DNA from: an uncultured Mesonia sp.
GTDB taxonomy: Bacteria; Bacteroidota; Bacteroidia; Flavobacteriales; Flavobacteriaceae
Length of the DNA stretch: 64,000 nt
Assembly: GCA_958296185.1 (NCBI GenBank)
Contig: CATQIB010000025.1
Location: 1 to 64,000 of the forward strand
Reading direction: 5' to 3'
Notes under the pieces: model-generated
Seen by the model: only the letters and a program-made list of their open reading frames with translations
Told to the model about the DNA's origin: nothing
The model's database searches: none
Shown here: piece after piece, positions 1 through 9,387 of the stretch
Layout of the letters: each line of letters begins with the position of its first letter
Numbering within the stretch: the stretch's first letter is position 1
Made by a program: the position numbers and the translations under genes

Positions 1-1179
1 CCAAATTGAGCTCGTGGCGTTTGCGCTGCTGTTTTTCAGAAACAATTAATGCAGAATTTCGGAGCAATAACATGGGAAATGTAACTTGCTGCGATTTAAA
101 ATAAGACTTTAATTGAAACCAATAAGCCAACTCTCCTCCTCCACCTATATAACATAAATTGGGCAAAAGGGCCTCTTGGTAAAGCGGACGCAAGATTACA
201 TTTGGAGAAAATAGCTCTGGGTGTTCTTTTATTTCTTTACGGATTTGGCTTTCGGTAAATTCAAAATCTGTATTATTTACCTTAAATTTGCCGTCTTCGT
301 AAAGAATACGCTCCCGTATATTTGGTTTTAGATAAAAAAGATTAATCCCACGCGGATTTACCTGAGTTCTGTAATTAGCTTCCCGCAACTGTTTAGAGGT
401 TTGCTCAAACGTGCTTTTGTGCAGTTTGATTGAACACCTCATCTTCTATGTGAGGAATAAACGTTTCTTTTAATTTTTTACTGTTGGCATCTAATATAAC
501 TAAACCAGTGTCTTGAAAAAGTTCATGAACAATGTAACGGGTAGCATCTGCTAAAGTTTCCTGCTGAGCATAGGCTTTTTTAAATAAATTAATCAAGTAT
601 TGCGCGTTCTCTGAATCGCCTAGAACCGACTGAAAAGATTGGATAACTTGATCAAAACGTTCTGACTTTAGTTCTCCTACAGCCCCTGAGCTATTGATAT
701 CCCAACTTATTTTATGTTCTCGGTAATTAAAAAAAGTTAATTTCGGCAAAGTCATGATCTTCGGTAGCCATCCAATACACAGGAACAAAATTCTGTAAAG
801 GGTATTTCACTGAAAGCTCTTCGGCTAAATTAATAGTCGAAATAATTTTATATAAAAAATAAAGAGGTCCCGTAAATAAATTGAGTTGATGCCCTGTAGT
901 AATGGTAAAAGTGTTTTTTTTCGCCTAAAACCCTTATATTGTTCTCCACTTTTTTTTGAAACCGGTAAATTCTTATAATTGTTCTTGAAGCTCTCCTACA
1001 AGAATTTTACGATGTTCAGCTTTATAGTTTTCTTGCTTCTCTTCTATTTTGTTTTTGAAAAATTTAATAAATCGGGGAAACCGGTTATAGAAAATATCAA
1101 GCTTCTTATTTTTATTGAGGTAGTCTACAATTAGGGGAGAGAAGTAATTGGTTTCTTGGTAGGCAATACAATCTGACAT
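1..1179 (-). pseudogene. bshC: BshC, bacillithiol biosynthesis cysteine-adding enzyme; frameshifted in this assembly, 3' end outside window
   Basis: BshC adds cysteine to glucosaminyl-malate in the last step of bacillithiol synthesis, in the cytoplasm. Read with frame corrections, the translation shows the family's N-terminus (MSDCIAYQETNYFS) and the conserved stretches TTGHQLNLFTGPLYF, PVYWMATEDHDF and NPRGINLFYLK. The frame breaks at five places: T-run 415-418, A-run 729-735, T-runs 914-921 and 950-957, and AA 977-978. Each time one base too many is present, and removing it restores the family sequence. This argues for base-calling error rather than true decay. The C-terminal part lies beyond position 1. 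A TATCTTTG box upstream (1199-1206) supports the start. Confidence 0.85.
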
Positions 1180-1198
1180 AAATTACACTTTATATTCA

Positions 1199-1206
1199 CA
1201 AAGATA
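1199..1206 (-). promoter_or_regulatory. Candidate -7 promoter box of bshC
   Basis: On the minus strand this reads TATCTTTG, matching the Bacteroidota -7 consensus TAnnTTTG, about 20 bases before the bshC start. I see no well-spaced TTG -33 element. Confidence 0.5.
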
Positions 1207-1366
1207 CATTTGTTGAGCTTTTTATCTACTAATTTTTAGTTAACAAAAGACGTGAATTGTAAAATGAACTATGGATAGGTAATTTATTTAATTCAGAACC
1301 AAAGTTATATTGAAAAATAAAAAAACTTCGATTAAAAATAAACACAAAGCATAATGGAAATAAAAA

Positions 1367-1390
1367 AAGCCTTGGCGTTTCCAAGGCTTT
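1367..1390 (-). terminator. Terminator after rimO
   Basis: The hairpin arms AAAGCCTTGG and CCAAGGCTTT enclose a five-base loop, flanked by A and T runs. It lies just past the rimO stop on the minus strand. Confidence 0.75.
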
Positions 1391-1396
1391 TTTTAT

Positions 1397-2718
1397 TTAA
1401 GCGGTTACGGGTTCACCGTACAAATCAAAATCGGCTGCTTCTGTAATTTTCACTTCGGCAAAATCGCCCGTTTTTAAATAAAATTTCGTTGCATCAATAA
1501 GCACTTCATTATCAACATCGGGTGAATCAAACTCTGTACGGCCCACGAAATAATTTCCCTCTTTACGATCTATCACACATTTAAAAGACTTGCCCAATTT
1601 TTTTCTTGATTAAGTTCCCACGATATTTGCGATTGAATTTCCATAATTTCATTGGCGCGCTGTTGTTTTTATATCTTCTGGCACATCATCAACTAAATTA
1701 AAAGCATGAGTATTTTCTTCGTGAGAATAAGTAAAAACACCCTAAACGTTCAAAGCGCATAGCTTTTACCCAGTCTTTCAATTCTTGAAAATGTGTTTCT
1801 GTTCTCGCCTGGATAACCAACAATTAGCGTGGTTTCTAATAGCCATTGCTGGAACTTTTTTCTCTGAATTTATGAATGAGTTCTGTTGTTTTGGCGTGCG
1901 TTGTGCCACGACGCATAGATTTTAATAAATCATCTGAAATATGCTGCAAAGGTATATCTAAATAATTTACAGACTTTTGGCTCATTTTTAATTACATCTA
2001 GCACATCCATAGGAAAGCCCGTAGGGAAAGCATAATGCAATCGTATCCATTCAATGCCTTCCACCTTCACCAATTCTCTTAATAAATCCGCTAAAGCGCG
2101 CTTTTTATAAAGATCTAAACCGTAATAAGTTAAATCTTGTGCAATTAAAATAAGTTCTTTTACGCCATTCTTAGCAAGGTTTGTAGCCTCTTGCACAAGG
2201 TTTTCTATAGGGTGTTGATTTATGCTTGCCACGCATTAATGGTATGGCACAAAAGCTACACGGACGATCACAGCCTTCTGCGATTTTTAAAAAAAGCATA
2301 GTTTTTTTGGGGTAGTAGTTATGCGTTTCCCCGATTAATTCATGCTTATAATCTGCACCCAATGCCTTGAGCAATGCCGGCAACTCGGTTGTACCAAAAT
2401 ATTGGTCAACATTTGGAATTTCTTTTACTAAATCTGGCTTATAACGTTCAGAAAGGCAACCGGTAACAAAAACTTTATCTACCAAACCTTCTTCCTTACG
2501 TTGTACAAAATCTAGTATGGGTGTTTACAGATTGTTCTTTGGCATTGTCTATAAACCCACAAGTGTTTATCACAACAACATTACCTTCTTGCTCATGAAC
2601 TACTTCTTTCTTATTGGCTTTTAGTTGCCCCATAAGTACTTCTGAATCATAAAAGGTTTTTGCTACAACCTAGGGTAACAACATTTATTTTATTTTTCTT
2701 TAGAGATTTTGTACGCAT
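1397..2718 (-). pseudogene. rimO: RimO, ribosomal protein S12 methylthiotransferase; frameshifted in this assembly
   Basis: RimO is a radical-SAM enzyme with two iron-sulfur clusters that methylthiolates an aspartate of ribosomal protein S12. The N-terminus (MRTKSLKKNKINVVTLGCSKN), the radical-SAM cysteines (EGCDRPCSFCAIP) and the C-terminal TRAM domain are all present, but in different frames. I place 11 extra bases, at 2651-2654, 2519-2521, 2210-2212, 1964-1965, 1856-1861, 1833-1835, 1802-1803, 1740-1742, 1666-1670, 1598-1604 and 1593-1595. Each duplicates its neighbour. Removing all 11 gives 1311 bases, a clean 436-residue protein of normal family length, so the gene is probably intact in the organism. 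Confidence 0.88.
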
Positions 2719-2774
2719 AGCTATTTAAAATGTGTGCAAAGGTACAATCTAAAAAATTAGAAATGGGCAAATAT

Positions 2775-3073
2775 TTACGAATTAACTTGGGTATAATAAG
2801 CTACAAAATCGGCTTTCAAAATAATGGATTGCAGCCATAGCAAGCATACTTATTAAAAGAAAAGTCCAATTTATTTTGTGAGCATTATAAAGCCAATAGC
2901 CCAACATAAGAATAATAAAAAAATGGAAGTGCAATGAGCAAGTTTAAACCCCAATCGTAGCCTTGAAAACCTGCCACAATTTTCATGATAACAAAGAATA
3001 AAGAATACAGCAGTACTACTTTTGTAGTGTTAGCCTTGGCTCTCTCAGAAAATAAAGGTGGCTTTTCTTCCAA
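2775..3073 (-). pseudogene. Small conserved membrane protein; frameshifted in this assembly
   Basis: I do not recognise a named family. The uninterrupted first 62 codons give a soluble N-terminus followed by hydrophobic segments (VVLLYSLFFVIMKIV and LNLLIALPFFYY). Removing one extra base at 2900-2902 and another at 2814-2816 continues the protein through a third hydrophobic segment (WTFLLISMLAMAAIHYF) to a stop at 2775, for 98 residues. The gene starts 5 bases after the ftsY stop, so it is co-transcribed with ftsY and ahead of rimO. The two breaks are of the same kind as in its neighbours rimO and bshC. Function unknown. Confidence 0.65.
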
Positions 3074-3078
3074 ATTAT

Positions 3079-4032
3079 CTATAAATTTTGTTTAAAAAAC
3101 GAATCAACAAATTCGAATTTATTAAAGACTTGCAAGTCATCAATTCCTTCTCCTACCCCTATATATTTAACCGGGATTTTAAATTGATCGCTAATACCTA
3201 TTACGACACCACCCTTAGCTGTACCATCAAGTTTGGTTACTGCTAAACTACTCACCTCGGTAGCAGCTGTAAATTGTTTGGCTTGCTCAAAAGCATTTTG
3301 ACCTGTGCTACCGTCTAAAACCAGCAAAACTTCGTGTGGGGCATCTGGCACTACTTTCTGCATTACTCGCTTTATTTTGGTAAGTTCATTCATCAAGTTG
3401 ATTTTGTTATGCAATCTTCCAGCGGTATCTATAATTACTACATCAGCATCTTTATTTACACCACTTAGAAGAGTGTCAAAAGCAACTGAAGCCGGGTCGC
3501 TACCCATTTTTTGTTTAACAATAGGAACTTCCACGCGATCTGCCCAAATTTGAAGTTGGTCTATAGCGGCCGCCCTAAAAGTATCTGCTGCACCCAGCAC
3601 AACACTTTTACCCTGACTTTTAAATTGATGTGCCAATTTACCTATGGTTGTAGTTTTACCTACTCCATTCACCCCAACCACCATAATCACATAAGGTTTC
3701 TTATCGGGCAAGTCAAAATTGGCCTGGTCTTCTGTTTCGCTTAGCAATCCGGCAATCTCTTCTCTTAATATTTGATCTAGTTCGTCAGTGCCCAAATATT
3801 TATCTTTGGCAACGCGAGCTTCAATGCGATCAATTATACGAATAGTTGTTTTTACCCCTACATCGCTGCTTACCAGAACTTCTTCTAAATTATCAAGAAC
3901 CTCATCATCTACTTTTGATTTACCAGCAACCGCTTTGCTTAGTTTACCAAAAAAACTAGATTTTGATTTTTCTAAGCCTTTATCTAAAGTCTCTTTTTTT
4001 TCTTTAGAAAATATCTTTTTAAAAAAATTCAT
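3079..4032 (-). CDS. ftsY: FtsY, signal recognition particle receptor GTPase
   Basis: FtsY docks SRP-ribosome complexes at the inner membrane for co-translational insertion of membrane proteins. The 317 residues comprise a short basic N-terminal segment, the NX helical bundle (about 30-100) and the SRP-type GTPase domain. G1 is GVNGVGKT (120-127), G3 is DTAGR (202-206), and TKLDGTAKGG (from 266) gives specificity. The long acidic A domain of the E. coli protein is missing, as is usual in this phylum. A terminator separates it from the ribosomal-protein operon upstream. The membrane-protein gene and rimO follow on the same strand. Confidence 0.96.
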   Translation of the reverse strand: MNFFKKIFSKEKKETLDKGLEKSKSSFFGKLSKAVAGKSKVDDEVLDNLEEVLVSSDVGVKTTIRIIDRIEARVAKDKYLGTDELDQILREEIAGLLSETEDQANFDLPDKKPYVIMVVGVNGVGKTTTIGKLAHQFKSQGKSVVLGAADTFRAAAIDQLQIWADRVEVPIVKQKMGSDPASVAFDTLLSGVNKDADVVIIDTAGRLHNKINLMNELTKIKRVMQKVVPDAPHEVLLVLDGSTGQNAFEQAKQFTAATEVSSLAVTKLDGTAKGGVVIGISDQFKIPVKYIGVGEGIDDLQVFNKFEFVDSFFKQNL

Positions 4033-4134
4033 GACAGAATTATTAGAAGTGGAATTTTAAAAACTCAAAGTTAGCTTTTTTATTCAATGAAAGCCAAAAT
4101 TATGCTAAAATATCCGAATTATGTAAATTAAAAA

Positions 4135-4160
4135 AACCGTCTTGGGTTAACAAGACGGTT
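4135..4160 (-). terminator. Terminator of the L28-L33-DUF4295 operon
   Basis: The arms AACCGTCTTG and CAAGACGGTT enclose a six-base loop. On the minus strand the stem is followed by a T run. Confidence 0.75.
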
Positions 4161-4182
4161 TATATATTGTGCTAAGTTATTC

Positions 4183-4332
4183 TTACTTCTTAAGATAATC
4201 TTTAACTTGTTCTGGCGCCATAATTGCCTCAACAAAAGTATATGCTCCTGATTTTGGAGACTTCACCATTTTAATAGCTTTGGTAAGTCTTTTTGATCCT
4301 GTTTGTAACGATGCTACCGATTTCTTTGCCAT
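4183..4332 (-). CDS. DUF4295 family small basic protein
   Basis: This 49-residue lysine-rich protein (MAKKSVASLQTGSKRL at the start, EQVKDYLKK at the end) matches the Bacteroidota-restricted DUF4295 family. It starts 6 bases after the rpmG stop and ends just before a terminator, so it is the third gene of the rpmB-rpmG operon. Its size, charge and position point to a ribosome-associated role, possibly as a phylum-specific 50S protein. That is inference from context. Confidence 0.88.
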   Translation of the reverse strand: MAKKSVASLQTGSKRLTKAIKMVKSPKSGAYTFVEAIMAPEQVKDYLKK

Positions 4333-4338
4333 AACTTA

Positions 4339-4521
4339 TTACTTTATTTCTTTATGAACCGTCATTTTATTTAAAATAGGGTTAAATTTCTTTAACTCCA
4401 TTCTATCCGGTGTATTTTTTTTATTTTTAGTTGTGATATATCTAGATGTACCTGGCTTACCAGTTGCTTTGTGCTCTGTACATTCAAGAATTACTTGTAC
4501 TCTATTTCCTTTCTTTGCCAT
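4339..4521 (-). CDS. rpmG: 50S ribosomal protein L33 (bL33)
   Basis: This is a 60-residue large-subunit protein near the E site. The text [17 protein letters not shown] and the [19 protein letters not shown] core are typical of bL33. Only one cysteine is present, so this is the form without the zinc-binding CxxC pairs. It lies 26 bases after rpmB and 6 bases before the DUF4295 gene. Confidence 0.96.
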   Translation of the reverse strand: MAKKGNRVQVILECTEHKATGKPGTSRYITTKNKKNTPDRMELKKFNPILNKMTVHKEIK

Positions 4522-4547
4522 TGCTCTATGATTTTAAAGATTCAAGA

Positions 4548-4787
4548 TTACTTGGTTAAGAAACCTTTTTCTCTAGCTTCTTTAATGACAGCAGAGATTC
4601 CTCTTTTGTTAATATTTTTTAATGCAGAAGTAGACACTTTCAAAGTAACCCACTTATCCTCTTCTGGGATGTAAAAACGTTTTTTAACCAAATTGGCTTT
4701 AAATTTACGTTTTGTTTTATTCATAGCGTGAGAAACGTTATTTCCTACCATCGCTTTCTTTCCCGTAAGTTCACAAACTCTTGACAT
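4548..4787 (-). CDS. rpmB: 50S ribosomal protein L28 (bL28)
   Basis: This 79-residue large-subunit protein has the family N-terminus (MSRVCELTGKKAMVGNNVSH) and a basic core. It is the first gene of the rpmB-rpmG-DUF4295 operon. The gene pair rpmB-rpmG is conserved widely in bacteria. Confidence 0.96.
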   Translation of the reverse strand: MSRVCELTGKKAMVGNNVSHAMNKTKRKFKANLVKKRFYIPEEDKWVTLKVSTSALKNINKRGISAVIKEAREKGFLTK

Positions 4788-4868
4788 GTTTTCTAATCTT
4801 TATCGCGTTATTCAAAACAGATTGCAAATTAACAACATTATCTCGAAACAAACAACAAATTGAAAGAT

Positions 4869-6116
4869 TTAATTCCAATTTTCTTCTAATAATATTTGTT
4901 GGGCCTTAACCACTGCTTTTTCGATAACCTTTTCTCTATCTTTTTTCCAGAGAAAACTAAATACTTTTTCTACACCAGGTGCAACTAAGGCAATATAAAC
5001 TTGGCCGATATCAGCTTGACTATCTCCTTTGGTTGGCCCGGCATTCCCTGTAGTAGCCAAAGCGACATCAGCACCTGTTTGCTGTTTTACTTTTTTAGCC
5101 ATTTCTAAAGTTACCTCTTTACTAACTACGGAGTACTTTTGAATTATCGACTCATCTATCTTGAGTAAGTCAATTTTCATTTGGGTCGCATAAGTTACCA
5201 AGCCCGCTAAAAAATAAGAGGAAGCGCCCGGCATATTCACTAACCTTGAGGCTATCTGCCCTCCAGTACAGCTTTCGGCCAGCGCCAAATATTGATTTTT
5301 CAAATTAAATTTGCGCGCTATTTCTTCTTCAATACTTGTTTCTCCTTCAATCCCCTTTATGTAATCCCCTATATAGTTTTCTAAATCTTTAAATGCCTCA
5401 TCTAAGGCTTTTTCTAAAATTTCTTTGTTCCTTCCTCGCGCACTTAATCGCAGGCGAACTTTCCCTAAGCTAGGCAAATACGCTAACTTTATAAAAGAAG
5501 GTAAGTTGATTTCCCAATCTTCTATCAGGTTGGCAATTGTACTCTCCCCCACGCCATAAGTTAAAGCCGTCTTGTGTAAAATATAAGGCCTTTTAAAGGT
5601 TTGAGCCAATCGAGGCAAAGCTACTTTTTTGAAAATATTTTTCATTTCATAGGGCACCCCAGGCATCGAAATATACACTCTACCGTTTTCAAAAAACCAC
5701 ATTCCTGGCGCTGTGCCAAATTCGTTTTTTAAAGCGATTGCTTTAGATGGTATATAAGCTTGATCTCGATTGAGTTTTGAAATTGAGGAGGTTTCAATGT
5801 ATTTATCAAACAACTCTTCAATATGGTTAAGTACGTCCTGGTTTAACACCAAATCGTCTTCGAAATAAGTGCAAAGTGTTGCTTTGGTTTTATCATCTTT
5901 AGTTGGCCCTAATCCTCCGGTGATAATGATTACCTGGTTGTATGCTTCAGCTTTTTTTAAGGCGTTAAAGATATGTGTAGGATGATCTTGAATAGAGGTG
6001 ATTTGGGTTACTTCAATACCAATTTTATTAAGTTCTTGAGCTAAGAAAGCCGAGTTGGTATCTATGATTTGCCCTATAAGAATTTCGTCTCCTATAGTTA
6101 TAATCTCTGCATTCAT
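4869..6116 (-). CDS. cinA: CinA-type protein: molybdopterin-binding-like domain plus nicotinamide-nucleotide amidase
   Basis: The protein has 415 residues. The N-terminal MoaB/Mog-like fold carries GDEILIGQIIDTN and TGGLGPTKDD. The C-terminal domain (about 260-415) carries the amidase signature ALAESCTGGQIASRL, and hydrolyses the amide of NMN in pyridine-nucleotide recycling. Domain order and length are normal for the full-length family. It is the last gene of the exonuclease-FAH-Hpt-cinA run, five bases after the Hpt gene. Confidence 0.93.
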   Translation of the reverse strand: MNAEIITIGDEILIGQIIDTNSAFLAQELNKIGIEVTQITSIQDHPTHIFNALKKAEAYNQVIIITGGLGPTKDDKTKATLCTYFEDDLVLNQDVLNHIEELFDKYIETSSISKLNRDQAYIPSKAIALKNEFGTAPGMWFFENGRVYISMPGVPYEMKNIFKKVALPRLAQTFKRPYILHKTALTYGVGESTIANLIEDWEINLPSFIKLAYLPSLGKVRLRLSARGRNKEILEKALDEAFKDLENYIGDYIKGIEGETSIEEEIARKFNLKNQYLALAESCTGGQIASRLVNMPGASSYFLAGLVTYATQMKIDLLKIDESIIQKYSVVSKEVTLEMAKKVKQQTGADVALATTGNAGPTKGDSQADIGQVYIALVAPGVEKVFSFLWKKDREKVIEKAVVKAQQILLEENWN

Positions 6117-6121
6117 ATATA

Positions 6122-6463
6122 TTATGCTATCTCTTTATGAAGTGCATCGGTAGCCATTAAAACTGTATCTTTCACTCTTCTTGCAATGGCCAAAATTTCA
6201 TCTTCTCTATAAGATTCTTGCTCTTTACCCCATCCTTCAAGTTGTTTAATTTCATGGCTTAACCCTAAACCAAACAATTGAAGATTAGGTTTTACTTTAT
6301 GAGCAATCGCATAAACCATGGGTTTATTTTCATTTTGAACGGCTTCATAAAGTTGGGTAATATCAATAGGGACTTCCTCTAGAAAGGCGTTTACAATTTC
6401 TTTAATAAAATCGCTATCTCCAGCGGCCATCTCCCGCACATCATCTAAATTATATAATTTCAT
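6122..6463 (-). CDS. Stand-alone Hpt (histidine phosphotransfer) domain protein
   Basis: The 113 residues form a single Hpt four-helix bundle. The phospho-acceptor histidine lies in the motif AIAHKVKPNLQLFGL, with an acidic, helical N-terminus. Such proteins pass phosphate between receiver domains in a phosphorelay. No kinase or receiver is adjacent, so its partners are elsewhere in the genome. Spacing of one base to the FAH gene and five to cinA indicates one operon. Confidence 0.85.
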   Translation of the reverse strand: MKLYNLDDVREMAAGDSDFIKEIVNAFLEEVPIDITQLYEAVQNENKPMVYAIAHKVKPNLQLFGLGLSHEIKQLEGWGKEQESYREDEILAIARRVKDTVLMATDALHKEIA

Positions 6464-6464
6464 G

Positions 6465-7079
6465 TTACTTGATATTTACCTTAAAAAGGGATGTTTTTTC
6501 TAGGAATCCTTCGAGGATATCTCCTGGATTTACCTTACCAACCCCCGCAGGAGTTCCTGTAAAAATAATATCTCCTATTTTCAAAGTAAAATAACTCGAT
6601 ATATATTCGATTAACTCATCTATTTTATAGAGCATCTGTGCTGAATTTCCAGCCTGAACCGTTTTATCATTCTTTTTTAAACTGAATGATATTTGATTAA
6701 GATTTGTAATTTCATCTTTATGAATCCACTTTTCTGCAATTACAGCTGAGCCATCAAAAGCTTTTGCTTTTTCCCAAGGCAAACCTTCTTGTTTTAGCTT
6801 TTTTTGTAAATCTCTAGCAGTAAAATCTATGCCTAGACCTATTTCATCATAATACTTATGTGCAAATTTTTTTTGAATGTGTTTGCCTACTTTTTTAATT
6901 TTTACCAAAAGTTCAACTTCATGATGAATTTCATCAGAAAAGTCGGGTATAAAAAAAGCCTGTTTTTTAAGCAAAATTGCAGAGTCTGGCTTTAAAAACA
7001 ATACAGGAGCGTCTGGTTTTTGATTCTCCAATTCTTCAATGTGATCTGTATAATTTCTACCTACACAAATAATTTTCAT
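6465..7079 (-). CDS. Fumarylacetoacetate hydrolase family protein
   Basis: This 204-residue cytoplasmic enzyme resembles short FAH-fold acylpyruvate hydrolases. It opens with ICVGRNYTDHIEEL, has the metal-binding HHEVEL segment near residues 65-70, and the C-terminal FTGTPAGVGKVNPGD loop of the family. The reaction is probably C-C bond cleavage or decarboxylation of an oxo-acid, but the substrate cannot be told from sequence. It sits in the exonuclease operon, two bases after that gene. Confidence 0.88.
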   Translation of the reverse strand: MKIICVGRNYTDHIEELENQKPDAPVLFLKPDSAILLKKQAFFIPDFSDEIHHEVELLVKIKKVGKHIQKKFAHKYYDEIGLGIDFTARDLQKKLKQEGLPWEKAKAFDGSAVIAEKWIHKDEITNLNQISFSLKKNDKTVQAGNSAQMLYKIDELIEYISSYFTLKIGDIIFTGTPAGVGKVNPGDILEGFLEKTSLFKVNIK

Positions 7080-7081
7080 AT

Positions 7082-7858
7082 TTAATCAAGCTTTTGGGTC
7101 AATTTACGCAATTTAATGGCGGTAAGAACTTTCTTGGTATATAACGGGAAATCGGCATTTTGAATCCATCCATAATACCCTGGTTCCTTCTCAAAAACCT
7201 CTTCTACCTTTTTACCTTTATGCTTACCGAATGCAAAAACCTCCTCTTGTTTTTTATTATAGGCTATAAACCCGGCAAAGTCTACAAATTTTTTATGTGC
7301 ACTAAAATTAGCTAACCACTCGGTGTTATTCTCTAAATCTGGGTAACGCTCTAATTGAGATTCTAGCACTTCAAAAGTTGCTAAGGTATCAGCCTCTGCA
7401 CTATGGGCATCAAAAAGTTCTTTATTGCAATAAAATTTATAGGCTGCTTCTAAAGTTCGTTTCTCTTTTTTATGGAAAATGGTTTGAACGTCTATCGCTA
7501 ATGAATTTTTAATATCAAAATCTACTCCTGCTCGCAAAAACTCTTCAGCTAATAAAGGTATGTCAAATCGATTGCTATTATAACCACCTAAATCACAACC
7601 TTTAATCATTTCATATAACGCCTTGGCTCTTTCTTTAAAGGTAGGTTCATTAACTACATCCTCGTCAGAAATACCATGAATTTTGGTGACTTCTGCAGGA
7701 ATGGGCATTTCTGGATTAACGCGCCAACAAATGCTTTCTTTATTAGAATTGGGATAAACTTTTAAAACTGCAATTTCTACAATTCTATCTTTTGCTATTT
7801 GCGTTCCTGTAGTTTCTAAATCAAAAAAGCAAATGGGTTTTGTTAACCTTAAATTCAT
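7082..7858 (-). CDS. DnaQ-like 3'-5' exonuclease
   Basis: The protein has 258 residues. The DEDDh fold is clear: Exo I is FFDLETTGT (D and E metal ligands), Exo II is the GYNSNRFDIPLL segment, and Exo III is HSAEADTLAT with the catalytic H and D. The C-terminal about 60 residues (FGKHKGKKVEEVF...YYGWIQNADF) form the small module often fused to these proteins in Bacteroidota. It could proofread or act in repair. It is not joined to a polymerase gene here. It is the first gene of a four-gene operon. Confidence 0.9.
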   Translation of the reverse strand: MNLRLTKPICFFDLETTGTQIAKDRIVEIAVLKVYPNSNKESICWRVNPEMPIPAEVTKIHGISDEDVVNEPTFKERAKALYEMIKGCDLGGYNSNRFDIPLLAEEFLRAGVDFDIKNSLAIDVQTIFHKKEKRTLEAAYKFYCNKELFDAHSAEADTLATFEVLESQLERYPDLENNTEWLANFSAHKKFVDFAGFIAYNKKQEEVFAFGKHKGKKVEEVFEKEPGYYGWIQNADFPLYTKKVLTAIKLRKLTQKLD

Positions 7859-7951
7859 ATTCTGGTGTTTATTTTCAAAAATAACAATATTAAAATGAAA
7901 AGTGCTATCAAAAGGTTTAATTACTTCTATAATTTATTCATTAAAACAAAA

Positions 7952-7977
7952 AAACCGTTTGCTCTGGCAAACGGTTT
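7952..7977 (-). terminator. Terminator after the E2 gene
   Basis: The arms AAACCGTTTGC and GCAAACGGTTT enclose a tetraloop, with A/T runs on both sides. It lies just beyond the E2 stop on the minus strand. Confidence 0.8.
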
Positions 7978-7997
7978 TTTTATAATATTAATTAAAT

Positions 7998-9311
7998 TTA
8001 TATACCTCTATTTTCATCAAAACCTTCTAGGTATTGCGCAACCCGCTGCACAAATTGCCCACCTAAAGCTCCATTTACTACGCGGTGGTCATAGCTATGC
8101 GACAGGAACATCTTATAGCGAATACCTATAAAGTCGCCTTCTGGAGTTTCAACAACAGCAGGCACTTTACGGATTGCTCCTAAGGCCAAAATAGCAACTT
8201 GAGGTTGATTGATAATTGGCGTTCCCATAATGCTTCCAAAGGTACCCACATTGGTAACCGTGTAGGTTCCGCCCTGGGTGTCGTCTGGTTTTAATTTACC
8301 CGCCCTTGCACGGTTGGCCAAATCGTTTACAGCTTTAGCCATACCAACTAGGTTTAACTGATCGGCATGTTTGATCACTGGTACAATAAGGTTACCATCT
8401 GGTAAAGCGGCAGCCATACCTAGGTTAATATTTTTTCTTTTGATAATTTTATCTCCATCTACAGAAATATTAATCAACGGAAAATCTTTAATTGCTTTTG
8501 CTACTGCCTCCATAAAGATTGGAGTAAAAGTTAGCTTCTCACCCTCACGCTGCTGAAAAGCGTCTTTATTTTTCTTACGCCAATTCCAAATCTTAGTCAC
8601 ATCTACTTCGATAAATGATTGCACATGAGCCGATGTTTGAACACTTTGAACCATATGATGAGCAATCATTTTACCCATTCTAGTCATTTCAACAATTTCA
8701 TCTCCAGCTTGACTTGGAACAGGAGCACTGGTTTTTGGCGCAGCAGGTTGACCACTAGTCTTTTGCTTTGAAGTTGTTGTCGCTGCGGCAGATGGAGCAC
8801 TCGTTCTATTCTCGATATAAGCTAATATATCATTTTTAGTTACACGCCCCTCTAAACCAGAGCCTTCAATTTTATCTAGTTCGGCAACACTTATTCCTTC
8901 TTTTTGAGCAATACTTCTTACCAAAGGAGAGTAAAATTTATCACTCTCGGCAAAGTCGGTCGCCAATGAATCTTGAACTTGATTAATTTGCTCTTGCACC
9001 TGTTTGCTTTCAGAAGAACCTTCAGATTGCTTATTTTCAGTTGAAGACGGTGCTTCATCCGCTACATCAGCATCGGTCTCTATAATTGCAATGGTTTGCC
9101 CTACTTGAACAACATCATCTACATCAAACAATTTTTCTACAATTGTACCTTCTACTTCACTAGGCACCTCACTATCTACTTTATCTGTTGCAATTTCTAA
9201 AACTGCTTCATCTTCTTCTATCTTATCGCCTACTTCTTTTAGCCAATTGGTAATGGTTGCCTCTGCAACACTTTCTCCCATTTTTGGGAGCTTTAGTTCA
9301 AATTTTGCCAT
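7998..9311 (-). CDS. 2-oxo acid dehydrogenase complex E2 (dihydrolipoyl acyltransferase)
   Basis: This is the 437-residue core enzyme of a 2-oxoacid dehydrogenase complex. The lipoyl domain (1-80) carries the lipoylated lysine in EIATDKVDSEV. A Ser/Ala/Pro-rich linker follows, then the E3-binding domain (YSPLVRSIAQKEGISVAEL), a second Ala/Pro/Ser linker, and the catalytic domain ending in SHSYDHRVVNGALGG with the active-site H and D. The single lipoyl domain and stand-alone gene resemble the branched-chain 2-oxoacid E2 of flavobacteria. A pyruvate or 2-oxoglutarate complex cannot be excluded. Confidence 0.9.
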   Translation of the reverse strand: MAKFELKLPKMGESVAEATITNWLKEVGDKIEEDEAVLEIATDKVDSEVPSEVEGTIVEKLFDVDDVVQVGQTIAIIETDADVADEAPSSTENKQSEGSSESKQVQEQINQVQDSLATDFAESDKFYSPLVRSIAQKEGISVAELDKIEGSGLEGRVTKNDILAYIENRTSAPSAAATTTSKQKTSGQPAAPKTSAPVPSQAGDEIVEMTRMGKMIAHHMVQSVQTSAHVQSFIEVDVTKIWNWRKKNKDAFQQREGEKLTFTPIFMEAVAKAIKDFPLINISVDGDKIIKRKNINLGMAAALPDGNLIVPVIKHADQLNLVGMAKAVNDLANRARAGKLKPDDTQGGTYTVTNVGTFGSIMGTPIINQPQVAILALGAIRKVPAVVETPEGDFIGIRYKMFLSHSYDHRVVNGALGGQFVQRVAQYLEGFDENRGI

Positions 9312-9387
9312 ATCTTTTATCTAAAGATGATTTTGTTATTAATGGTTGCGAATTTACTCAAAATAAGTCTATATGAATAATTGTTTT

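Noticed and set aside
1397-2718. rimO as a true pseudogene
   Set aside because: All disruptions are extra single bases in short runs, and their removal gives a full-length protein. The same pattern hits neighbours only up to 2902, so sequencing error is the simpler reading.
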